From an uncultured Flavobacteriales bacterium (GTDB lineage: Bacteria; Bacteroidota; Bacteroidia; Flavobacteriales_E; Vicingaceae), in assembly GCA_913059105.1 (NCBI GenBank), contig CAJXRL010000062.1:1-11794 (forward strand): 11,794 nt of DNA, written 5' to 3'. Every line of letters starts with the position of its first letter. Position 1 is the stretch's first letter. Positions 5,563 through 11,794 of the stretch are shown here, in pieces. The position numbers were made by a program, and so were the translations under genes. The notes beneath the pieces were generated by a model, which ran no database searches, had not been told where the DNA came from, and worked only from the letters and a program-made list of their open reading frames with translations.

Positions 5563-6528
5563 ATGATTGTAGTTACAGGAGCAGCCGGCTTTATCGGTAG
5601 TTATTTAGTGAGTTTTCTCAATAAAAAAGATCGTGAAAACATTATTGTAGTGGATGATTTTAAATTCCCTGAAAAAAATAAAAACTTACAAGGCAAAAGA
5701 ATAGTTCACCAAATTGAGCGAGAAGAATTCATTCCTTGGTTTGAGAAGAATGCAGAGAATGTGACTTTTGTATTTCATCTGGGTGCAAGAACAAATACGG
5801 CAGAATTTGATGAGGCTGTTCTTCAAAAATTAAATGTGGAATACTCCAAATCTATTTGGAATATCTGTACGAAGCATAAAATTGGATTGGTTTACGCTTC
5901 ATCTGCAGCCACATATGGCTTAGGCGAGCACGGTTATAAGGACTCCGAAGAAACCATGAACAAGCTTGAACCGCTTAACCCCTACGGGCGTTCAAAAAAT
6001 GAATTTGATAAATGGGCATTTGATCAAGAGGGCCAACCTCCATTTTGGGCTGGCTTGAAGTTCTTTAATGTTTACGGGCCAAATGAATATCATAAAGGGA
6101 GAATGGCTTCAGTTATTTTACATGCACACAAACAAATCAACGAAACTGGAGCAATGAAGTTGTTCCAATCTCACAATCCAGAGTATAAGGATGGCGAGCA
6201 AATGCGGGATTTCGTTTATGTTTGGGATTTGGCTAACGTCATGTTTTGGCTGCGTAATAATTTACCTGCTAATGGTTTGTACAACATGGGTTCTGGAGAA
6301 GCTAGAACTTTTTTAGATTTAGTAAAAGCTACTTTTAAAGCTATGGATAAAGAGTCTAGTATCAGCTTTATTCCTACTCCCGAAGACATTCGAGACAAGT
6401 ATCAATATTTTACGGAGGCGGATATGAATAAGTTAAAAGAGGCTGGCTATCCGCATCCGTTTCACACCTTGGAGCAAGGAGTAGAGGATTATGTTAAAAA
6501 ATACCTTTCAACTGGAGCGTATTATTAA
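5563..6528 (+). CDS. hldD: ADP-L-glycero-D-manno-heptose 6-epimerase
   Basis: Epimerises ADP-D-glycero- to ADP-L-glycero-beta-D-manno-heptose, the activated heptose for the LPS inner core; cytosolic, NADP-dependent. The 321-residue protein is an extended short-chain dehydrogenase: TGAAGFIG at 5-12 binds the dinucleotide, YASSAATYG at 111-119 carries the catalytic serine region, and Y141-x3-K145 (YGRSK) is the SDR pair. HKGRMASV gives K178, the lysine known in E. coli HldD as the second acid/base. FFNVYGPNEYHKGRMASV and MRDFVYVWDLANV are close to E. coli HldD (310 residues), separating it from generic GalE epimerases. It lies 2 nt after mqnD and overlaps the next gene by 1 nt. Presence implies a heptose-containing LPS, or use of heptose in another glycan. 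Confidence 0.94.
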   Translation: MIVVTGAAGFIGSYLVSFLNKKDRENIIVVDDFKFPEKNKNLQGKRIVHQIEREEFIPWFEKNAENVTFVFHLGARTNTAEFDEAVLQKLNVEYSKSIWNICTKHKIGLVYASSAATYGLGEHGYKDSEETMNKLEPLNPYGRSKNEFDKWAFDQEGQPPFWAGLKFFNVYGPNEYHKGRMASVILHAHKQINETGAMKLFQSHNPEYKDGEQMRDFVYVWDLANVMFWLRNNLPANGLYNMGSGEARTFLDLVKATFKAMDKESSISFIPTPEDIRDKYQYFTEADMNKLKEAGYPHPFHTLEQGVEDYVKKYLSTGAYY

Positions 6529-8270
6529 TGAAATTATTTGAAAACATCTCTTCTAAAGTAATGCATGGCATCTTCTTCATTTTGATGATTATGTCAGTTT
6601 TTCTTTACAAAGAACGGATGTTTGCAGATGCCTCGTATTATCTGTTTCATGCTATTAATAGTCAATGGTTTCACATTGAACACGGAAGGACTGTCTTAGC
6701 CTTTTCTCAGATCTTTCCGATTATAGGTACATGGCTCCACTTGCCGTTGAAAATGGTATTGGTATTAGCTTCTGTAGGCCATGAGTTTTTTTATTACTCG
6801 GTATTCTTAATTTGCCTTTATTTATTGAAAGATAAAAAAGCAGCCTTGGCCGTAATTGCAGTGCATGTGATAGGCCAGCTCTCGCTGTATTGGTCACCGA
6901 TGCTTGAAATTTGTTACGGTGCGGCTCTCTCCGTCTTATTCTATTCCATTTTGCAATCAAACAAATGGAAAGACGATAAATGGTTGGTATTTATGCTGGT
7001 GGTGCAATGGTTTGCCATGATGAGCCATCCAGAGAATTTCTTGTTAATTGGAATAGGAATTGCATATCATTTCCTTCAACACGGATTCCAAAAACGCATA
7101 CATTTGGGACTAGGAAGTTTTACGCTTGTTGGTTTTGCAATTGAGGTATTGACTTTTTCAGACTATGAAAAAGACCACTCTCAAATTGTGGGGGATGAAC
7201 GACATGCTACAGCTTTAAACTTATTAGATGGCGCTTATTTGCAAGATGTAGCCGGGGTATTTACTAACTATTTCTTTGACCTTATTGCTTTGCTAGTTAT
7301 TGCTTTGGTTTTTATGGGCGTCCGAAAACGATGGAAAGAAATGTTACTTTTAGTTGGCAGCATTTTGCTCTTAATTGTAATTGTAAACCAAGCAAAAACT
7401 GCCGATGATTATACGCGATACAATGAATCGATGTATAACCCGATGGTATTTATAGTTGTATTTTTCTTTGTTTACGAAGTAATTGGCTTCGCGAAGAAAT
7501 ATTATCGTTCGGCAGCTGTAGCATTGATTCTTATCATCTCGTTGTTTCGAATAGCTTGGATTTATCAACATGGGGAACCATTGAGAATTAGAACGGCTCA
7601 ATTAGAACGTTTAGTAGACTACACTCAGACTCTAGGAGGGTCAAAATACAGCATTGACGCTAGAAACATATATTACTCTACTTGGGCAAACCCTATTGAA
7701 AGCTTGTTTTACTCTGCTTTGGATGGCAAAGAACAAACAGTTAGTTTAGTCACTAGCTCAGATATTGAATATAAAAAGAATAGTTCAAAATTGAAACCTG
7801 ACATGTTCATTTTTAGACGGTTTGAATTGGAACCTCTCGAATATTTACATGATCAATACTTTCAGCTAGACACTGGAAACTACCAAGCATTGAATACGGC
7901 TGTTTTTCAAAAATCAGTGAAGCAATATGCTCAGAACATTACAATTGAATTGTTAAGTCAAGAATCATTGAAACACAAAGACTCAACTCGATTTCTTATA
8001 AAAGTGAACAACAAGAATTTTGAACCTCTGCCTTCAAATGCTGATGAACAGTTATTCTTGTCTTACCATTGGTTTGATGAAGCAGGCGGGCAAAAGGTAT
8101 GGGACGGCAAGCGTACTAAGCTTGAAGTAGATGTACAGGATGCTTATGTTCAATCCATGACGGTCATTTTGCCTGAACATAAAGGTAATTTTGTATTTGT
8201 GCCGGATCTTGTGATCGAAGGAAAAGAGTGGTTCAATTTACAAGTGAAGTATAACTTGAAAGTGGACTAG
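6528..8270 (+). CDS. Uncharacterised multi-pass membrane protein with C-terminal soluble domain
   Basis: I do not recognise this 580-residue protein. Residues 1-345 contain about nine hydrophobic segments (roughly 12-27, 60-100 in two parts, 104-120, 130-142, 152-181, 195-210, 247-265, 271-287, 306-321, 328-346). Residues 347-580 are soluble, with mixed beta/alpha character. The first loop holds a conserved-looking polar cluster, FADASYYLFHAINSQWFHIEHGR (32-54): an acidic residue soon after the first helix, as in GT-C glycosyltransferases that use lipid-linked sugars. This makes a glycosyltransferase or polysaccharide-modifying role plausible but unproven; no family motif settles it. Its ATG shares a base with the hldD stop (TAATG), suggesting coupled translation and a role in LPS or another surface glycan. 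Its stop is interlocked with that of the opposing glycosyltransferase gene. Confidence 0.85.
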   Translation: MKLFENISSKVMHGIFFILMIMSVFLYKERMFADASYYLFHAINSQWFHIEHGRTVLAFSQIFPIIGTWLHLPLKMVLVLASVGHEFFYYSVFLICLYLLKDKKAALAVIAVHVIGQLSLYWSPMLEICYGAALSVLFYSILQSNKWKDDKWLVFMLVVQWFAMMSHPENFLLIGIGIAYHFLQHGFQKRIHLGLGSFTLVGFAIEVLTFSDYEKDHSQIVGDERHATALNLLDGAYLQDVAGVFTNYFFDLIALLVIALVFMGVRKRWKEMLLLVGSILLLIVIVNQAKTADDYTRYNESMYNPMVFIVVFFFVYEVIGFAKKYYRSAAVALILIISLFRIAWIYQHGEPLRIRTAQLERLVDYTQTLGGSKYSIDARNIYYSTWANPIESLFYSALDGKEQTVSLVTSSDIEYKKNSSKLKPDMFIFRRFELEPLEYLHDQYFQLDTGNYQALNTAVFQKSVKQYAQNITIELLSQESLKHKDSTRFLIKVNNKNFEPLPSNADEQLFLSYHWFDEAGGQKVWDGKRTKLEVDVQDAYVQSMTVILPEHKGNFVFVPDLVIEGKEWFNLQVKYNLKVD

Positions 8271-8971
8271 AAACTGTACTTAAGGATAGCAAAAATTGCT
8301 TTTACTCCATCTTGCCAACCAATTTTTTTACCCTCTTCGTACGTTCTAAATTCGTAAGCCACAGGAATTTCTCCATACGTTATTCCTTTAACTTTCGCCA
8401 GTTTTGCGGTGATCTCAGGTTCAAAACCAAAACGTTTTTCTTTCAAGTCTAGCGATTGGGCAATTTTTGAGTCCATTAATTTGTAACAGGTTTCCATATC
8501 TGTTATTCTCCAACCACTGCAAATGTTGGAAAGTTTGGTTAAAAATTGATTCGCGAAGTAGGAGGCATTTTTATTAGGACTGTCTGCATCTAAAAATCGA
8601 GAGCCATACACTACCTTCAACTTATTGTTAATTGCCTTTTTAAGTAATTTATTAATGTCATTTGGGTCCAATTCTAAATCTGCATCTTGAGGGATCAGGT
8701 AGTCGCCACTTGCTTGTGAAATACCAAAATGCAAAGCAGCTCCTTTACCTTGATTTGTAACCTGGTTGTGCAGCCTAATACCCGCAGATGGATTGGCTTT
8801 AATGAATTCCGCTGTTAAGTGTCCTGTTTTGTCTGAAGAGGAATCGTTGACTACAAGTATTTCTTTTTCAATACCATTCACCAATTCCAGATTCGAAATA
8901 GTTTCTAAAACTTGAACAATGGTTTTTTCCTCGTTAAAGGCCGGAATTATAATCGAAAGCTTTTTAATCAC
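8267..8971 (-). CDS. Family 2 glycosyltransferase, dolichyl-phosphate hexose synthase-like
   Basis: A 234-residue GT-A enzyme transferring a sugar from a nucleotide donor, most like the DPM1/DPG synthase group that charges polyprenyl phosphate. Motifs: LSIIIPAFNEEKTI (5-18), ILVVNDSSSDKTG (38-50, D43 binding the nucleotide), NQGKGAAL (73-80), the metal-binding DAD at 96-98 in PQDADLELDP, YGSRF (122-126) and FEPEITAKLAK (183-193). RTYEEGKKIGWQDG (209-222) is the acceptor-side loop seen in this group. There is no C-terminal transmembrane pair, so it is a soluble or peripheral enzyme. The start is GTG (8971-8969): going upstream in frame the next codons are CCT, CAT, CTT and then the TAA stop of the merR-type gene, so no ATG is available. 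It is the last gene of the M23-MerR-GT2 operon, 9 nt after its neighbour. The sugar and acceptor are unknown. Confidence 0.92.
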   Translation of the reverse strand: MIKKLSIIIPAFNEEKTIVQVLETISNLELVNGIEKEILVVNDSSSDKTGHLTAEFIKANPSAGIRLHNQVTNQGKGAALHFGISQASGDYLIPQDADLELDPNDINKLLKKAINNKLKVVYGSRFLDADSPNKNASYFANQFLTKLSNICSGWRITDMETCYKLMDSKIAQSLDLKEKRFGFEPEITAKLAKVKGITYGEIPVAYEFRTYEEGKKIGWQDGVKAIFAILKYSF

Positions 8972-8980
8972 AGGATGAAG

Positions 8981-9307
8981 TTAAAGCTCTTCTTTTAAAT
9001 CGAGTAAGAAAGACCTAACCTTTTTTAATGATTTAAGCATCTCTGCTTCGTTCATCGTTTCAGATTTATTCTCTTTCATTTTCTTTTTAGCACCTTCTAG
9101 GGTATAGCCTCGCTCTTTCACTAAATTATAAATGATGTGTAAGTTATCTACATCTTTTTGAGTGAATAAACGATTTCCTTTTGCATTTTTTTTAGGCTTC
9201 AAAATGCTAAATTCCTTTTCCCAAAATCGGATCAATGAAGTGTTGACATTGAACATTTTACTAACTTCACCAATAGAATAATAGAGCTTCGAACTTTTTT
9301 CCGGCAT
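8981..9307 (-). CDS. MerR-family DNA-binding protein without effector domain
   Basis: A 108-residue cytosolic protein with one winged-helix MerR domain: KLYYSIGEVSKMFNVNTSLIRFWEKEFSILKPKKNAKGNRLFTQKDVDNLHIIYNLVKERGYTLEGAKKKM. IGEVSKMFNV is the helix-turn-helix, the R-x-W-E-x-E segment follows, and NRLFTQKDV starts the wing. After this only a lysine/glutamate-rich helix remains, suited to dimerisation; there are no metal-binding cysteines or ligand domain, so the signal is unknown. A longer reading from 9346 adds 13 residues (MSFLLNKHNHSIK) that lie inside the M23 gene in another frame. I prefer the ATG at 9307-9305, one base after the M23 stop, because the MerR domain begins eight residues later. 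Coupled translation with the peptidase gene is likely. This M23-MerR pair next to alaS is, from memory, common in Bacteroidota. Confidence 0.9.
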   Translation of the reverse strand: MPEKSSKLYYSIGEVSKMFNVNTSLIRFWEKEFSILKPKKNAKGNRLFTQKDVDNLHIIYNLVKERGYTLEGAKKKMKENKSETMNEAEMLKSLKKVRSFLLDLKEEL

Positions 9308-9308
9308 C

Positions 9309-10280
9309 TTAATCGAATGATTGTGTTTGTTGAGAAGAAAACTCAATCATTTTTTCGTATTCTTCAGGACTTAAATCGTTGAAGTAGAAATTAACTGGAT
9401 TGACTTTATTGCCGTTTTTTAATACTTCGTAGTGCAAGTGTGGTGCAACAGATGTTCCTGTATTGCCAACATAACCAATTGTTTGACCACGAGTAATTAG
9501 TTGACCTTTCCTCACATTGAAACTACTCATGTGGGCGTATAAGGTTTTATAGCCATAGCCATGATCGATAATAACATGATTTCCGTATCCTCTTCTGCTT
9601 ATTTTTGAAAGAATTACTTTCCCTGCTCCTGTCGCATAAATTTCAGTTCCTCTCTCAGCAGAGAAGTCCATGCCAGTGTGCATTTTCATCCTTTTGTAAA
9701 TAGGGTGCATTCTCATGCCATACCCTGAAGCCATTCTTCTTAAATCCTTGTTCGAAACAGGTTGAATAGCCGGAATTGAGGCAATCATTTTCTCCTTCGC
9801 CAATGCCATGTTAATCACGTCATCATACGATTTAGATTGAATGTATAATTGCTTTGTAATTTGATCTAACTTTGTAGAACTTTCAATTATTAATTCGGAA
9901 TTCTTTAGTCCTTGAAGTTTTTTATAACGATTAACACCCCCAAAACCTGCAGTTCTAATTTCTTTCGGAATTGGCTCTGCTTCTAAAATAATGCGATATA
10001 TATCATCATCTCTCTTTTGCACATCGGCCAATACTTCATCAGCTTGATTCATCCTTTTGTTAAGAATATCGTACTGAGCTTTTAGCTGACTATTTTCTTG
10101 TTTGAGTAGCTTTTCTTTAGGTGAATCAAAGTATTTTGCACCAATAAAAAAGAATATTAAGCCTGCAAAGATGCTCGCAGTCAAGAATGTAGATATTTTC
10201 AACGAGTGATGTTTCCAATCTGCTTCGATTTTTTCGTAGCTGAGGGTTTTTGTGTTAAATCTATACTTTATTCGAGCCAA
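9309..10280 (-). CDS. Membrane-anchored M23 (LytM) peptidoglycan endopeptidase
   Basis: A 323-residue cell-wall hydrolase. Residues 1-28 are cytoplasmic and basic, about 30-47 form a single transmembrane anchor, 55-165 are coiled-coil-like and periplasmic, and 185-297 are the LytM domain. The zinc site is intact: H201 and D205 (HTGMDF), H283 in HLHYE (281-285), with catalytic H250 in LYAHMS, so it should be an active peptide cross-link hydrolase, unlike degenerate LytM activators. The start codon is TTG (10280-10278): an in-frame TAA lies 12 nt upstream, no ATG occurs before residue 78, and the N-terminus ARIKYRFNTKTLSYEKIE resembles that of Bacteroidota homologues as I recall them. AAGGA, six bases before TTG, is an SD-like sequence, rare in this window. 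First gene of a three-gene operon, divergent from alaS. Confidence 0.93.
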   Translation of the reverse strand: MARIKYRFNTKTLSYEKIEADWKHHSLKISTFLTASIFAGLIFFFIGAKYFDSPKEKLLKQENSQLKAQYDILNKRMNQADEVLADVQKRDDDIYRIILEAEPIPKEIRTAGFGGVNRYKKLQGLKNSELIIESSTKLDQITKQLYIQSKSYDDVINMALAKEKMIASIPAIQPVSNKDLRRMASGYGMRMHPIYKRMKMHTGMDFSAERGTEIYATGAGKVILSKISRRGYGNHVIIDHGYGYKTLYAHMSSFNVRKGQLITRGQTIGYVGNTGTSVAPHLHYEVLKNGNKVNPVNFYFNDLSPEEYEKMIEFSSQQTQSFD

Positions 10281-10415
10281 TTTAATTCCTTATTTGGTTA
10301 AGTTTGCAACGTAAATTACTTCGCGAAAGTACTGCTTTTAAAGCGTTTTCACAATAACAAAGGTGGTTTGCAAATGTTAATATAACTTACAGATTGTTAA
10401 AAGTTTTCAACAGAT
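10281..10415. promoter_or_regulatory. Divergent intergenic region, M23 operon / alaS
   Basis: This 135-bp gap must hold promoters for both directions, but I see no clean TTG/TAnnTTTG pair for either. It contains two adjacent dyads: TACTT/AAGTA around CGCGA at 10317-10331 (with TTCGCGAA as its core palindrome) and GCTTT-T-AAAGC at 10334-10344. They could be protein-binding sites, possibly for the MerR-type regulator, or early leader hairpins. A TAAGTTTG at 10299-10306 faces alaS but is far from it and lacks a -33 box. Confidence 0.4.
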
Positions 10416-11751
10416 ATGACCTCAAAAGCAATACGAGAAACATTCTTTAAATTTTTCGAAGCCAAAGGACATCAATTGGTAAATTCAGCGCCAATTGTCA
10501 TTAAAAATGATCCAACATTATTGTTTGCCAATGCTGGGATGAACCAGTTTAAAGACAATTTTCTGGGCAATGAAATTGCTAAAAACAAACGTGTAGTCGA
10601 TACTCAAAAGTGTTTAAGAGTATCGGGTAAACACAATGACTTGGAAGAAGTTGGAGTAGATACCTATCATCATACCATGTTTGAGATGCTAGGCAACTGG
10701 TCTTTTGGAGATTTTTTCAAGGAGGAAATGATTCCGTGGGCTTGGGAGTTTTTGACTGAGGAATTAAAGTTGGACAAGGAAAGATTGTATGTAACCATTT
10801 TTGAAGGCGACTTAAATGATGGAACGGAGGAAGATAAAGCTTCAATTGATGCATGGTCAAAAATAATAGAAAAGGATAGGATACTTAAAGCGGATAAGAA
10901 AGATAACTTTTGGGAAATGGGAGAAACTGGTCCATGTGGGCCATGTTCGGAAATTCATATTGACTTAAGAAGCGATAAAGAACGTTCAAAGGTAGATGGT
11001 AAAAGTTTGGTGAACGCAGATCATCCTCAAGTAGTTGAGATTTGGAATTTGGTTTTTATGGAATTTAACCGATTAAAAAATAAGAGTCTGGTGAAACTTC
11101 CTTCTCGGCATGTAGATACTGGAATGGGTTTCGAACGTTTGTGTATGGCGGTTCAGGGTAAAACTTCGAATTACGATACAGATGTTTTCATGCCATCTAT
11201 TAAAGTAATGGAGCAAATTTCAAAGAAATCGTACACTGCAACAGACGATAAAAAGGATGTTGCATTTCGAGTTATTGTTGATCATATTAGAGCCATTTCA
11301 TTTTCTATTGCAGATGGTCAGTTACCTTCAAATACTGGTGCTGGTTATGTTATTCGAAGAATATTGAGAAGAGCAGTTCGATACGGATATAGTTTTCTTG
11401 ATTTGAAGGAACCATTTATGTATCAACTAGTGGATCCTTTGATTGCTACCTTAGGTTCAACTTTTACAGAACTAGGAGCTCAAAAAACATTAATTTCTAA
11501 AGTGATTCAAGAAGAGGAAGCCTCTTTCTTGAATACGTTAGATAAAGGAATTCAATTGTTTGAAAACAAGGTGGCAACAAAACCTTCTGTTATTGATGGC
11601 GATTTTGCATTTGAATTGTACGATACTTTTGGATTTCCAATTGACTTGACTCAACTACTAGCACTGGAAAGTAAATTAACGGTTGATATGCAAGGTTTTA
11701 AGAAAAATTTAAAGGAGCAAAAAGAACGTTCAAGAGCTGCAACAAAAGTGG
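10416..11751 (+). CDS. alaS: Alanyl-tRNA synthetase, N-terminal half (partial)
   Basis: Charges tRNA-Ala with alanine; cytosolic class IIc synthetase. The readable part encodes 445 residues of about 870: the complete aminoacylation core and the start of the tRNA-recognition helices. Visible blocks are the class II motif 1 region with NDPTLLFANAGMNQFKDNFLG (31-51), motif 2 TQKCLRVSGKHNDLEEVG and HHTMFEMLGNWSFGDFFK (63-102), FWEMGETGPCGPCSEIH (165-181), VEIWNLVFMEFNR (207-219) and motif 3 LPSRHVDTGMGFERL (228-242). The editing domain, with its HxxxH zinc site, and the C-Ala domain are lost. The apparent frame continues past 11751 only through adapter sequence. The ATG at 10416 gives the normal N-terminus (MTSKAIRETFFKFFEAKGH). 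No Shine-Dalgarno sequence precedes it. Confidence 0.97.
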
Positions 11752-11794
11752 CTGTCTCTTATACACATCTGACGCTGCCGACGATCTACTCTGT
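11752..11794. other. Nextera read-1 adapter with i5 index at contig end
   Basis: Bases 11752-11770 are the complete 19-bp Tn5 mosaic end (CTGTCTCTTATACACATCT). Bases 11771-11784 are the read-1 adapter GACGCTGCCGACGA. Bases 11785-11792 (TCTACTCT) are the reverse complement of AGAGTAGA, the Nextera i5 index known as S504/N504, and GT starts the P5 tail. None of this is genomic. In the alaS frame it translates to the well-known artefact peptide SYTHLTLPT. Confidence 0.98.

Noticed and set aside
6216..7601. Minus-strand small frames at 6216-6398, 6721-6960 and 7371-7601
   Set aside because: All are antisense to hldD or the 580-aa gene, without motifs or plausible leaders.
9308..9346. Longer start for the MerR-type gene at 9346, overlapping the M23 gene by 38 nt
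   Set aside because: The extra 13 residues (MSFLLNKHNHSIK) are not part of a MerR fold and come from another frame of the M23 C-terminus; the ATG at 9307, one base after the M23 stop, is far more natural.
10401..10412. DnaA-box-like TTTTCAACA upstream of alaS
   Set aside because: A single imperfect match to TTTTCCACA with no cluster, no AT-rich unwinding region pattern and no dnaA or dnaN nearby.
11751..11794. Continuation of the alaS protein to the window end
   Set aside because: The residues VSYTHLTLPTIYS are translated Nextera adapter, not AlaRS.
1..11794. A new defence, mobile or secondary-metabolite system
   Set aside because: Every gene except the 580-aa membrane protein falls into a known housekeeping or envelope family; there are no integrases, transposases, nucleases, toxin pairs or composition breaks.

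Overview
The window is a piece of a Bacteroidota (Bacteroidetes) chromosome. Coding sequence is AT-rich, most starts lack a Shine-Dalgarno sequence and have A/T-rich leaders, and the best promoter matches are of the Bacteroidota TTG/TAnnTTTG type. Gene content agrees: the futalosine menaquinone pathway, an LPS heptose epimerase, a PepD-type dipeptidase, and an M23 peptidase plus stand-alone MerR beside alaS. I cannot place it below phylum. Everything genic looks like core metabolism or envelope biology; there is no prophage, insertion sequence, CRISPR, defence or toxin system. Both ends are library adapter: bases 1-11 and 11752-11794 are Nextera/Tn5 sequence, so only about 12-11751 is genomic.

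Layout. (1) 12-2300, minus strand: start of fabD (cut by the contig end), a Bax inhibitor-1 family membrane protein, folE and a 6-pyruvoyl-tetrahydropterin synthase homologue. The last two form a pterin operon (PTPS homologue first, folE 9 nt later). (2) 2437-3903, plus: pepD, divergent from the pterin operon, with promoters for both directions in the 136-bp gap. (3) 4070-8270, plus: mqnB, mqnD, hldD and a 580-aa membrane protein, with gaps of 0, 2 and -1 nt, so almost certainly one transcript. It joins two menaquinone enzymes to LPS-core heptose synthesis and an unknown membrane protein. (4) 8267-10280, minus: an M23 endopeptidase, a short MerR-type regulator and a family 2 glycosyltransferase, also tightly packed; its last gene meets the 580-aa gene tail to tail with interlocked stop codons in a CTAG. 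(5) 10416-11751, plus: the first half of alaS.

The least ordinary features are non-coding. Four intergenic tracts show 7-nt periodicity with different unit sequences (around 292-326, 416-436, 3903-3958 and 4032-4066), and a perfect 8-bp hairpin lies directly at the stop codon of the Bax inhibitor gene. The 580-aa membrane protein is the one gene whose role I cannot name. No spacer exceeds 300 bases.
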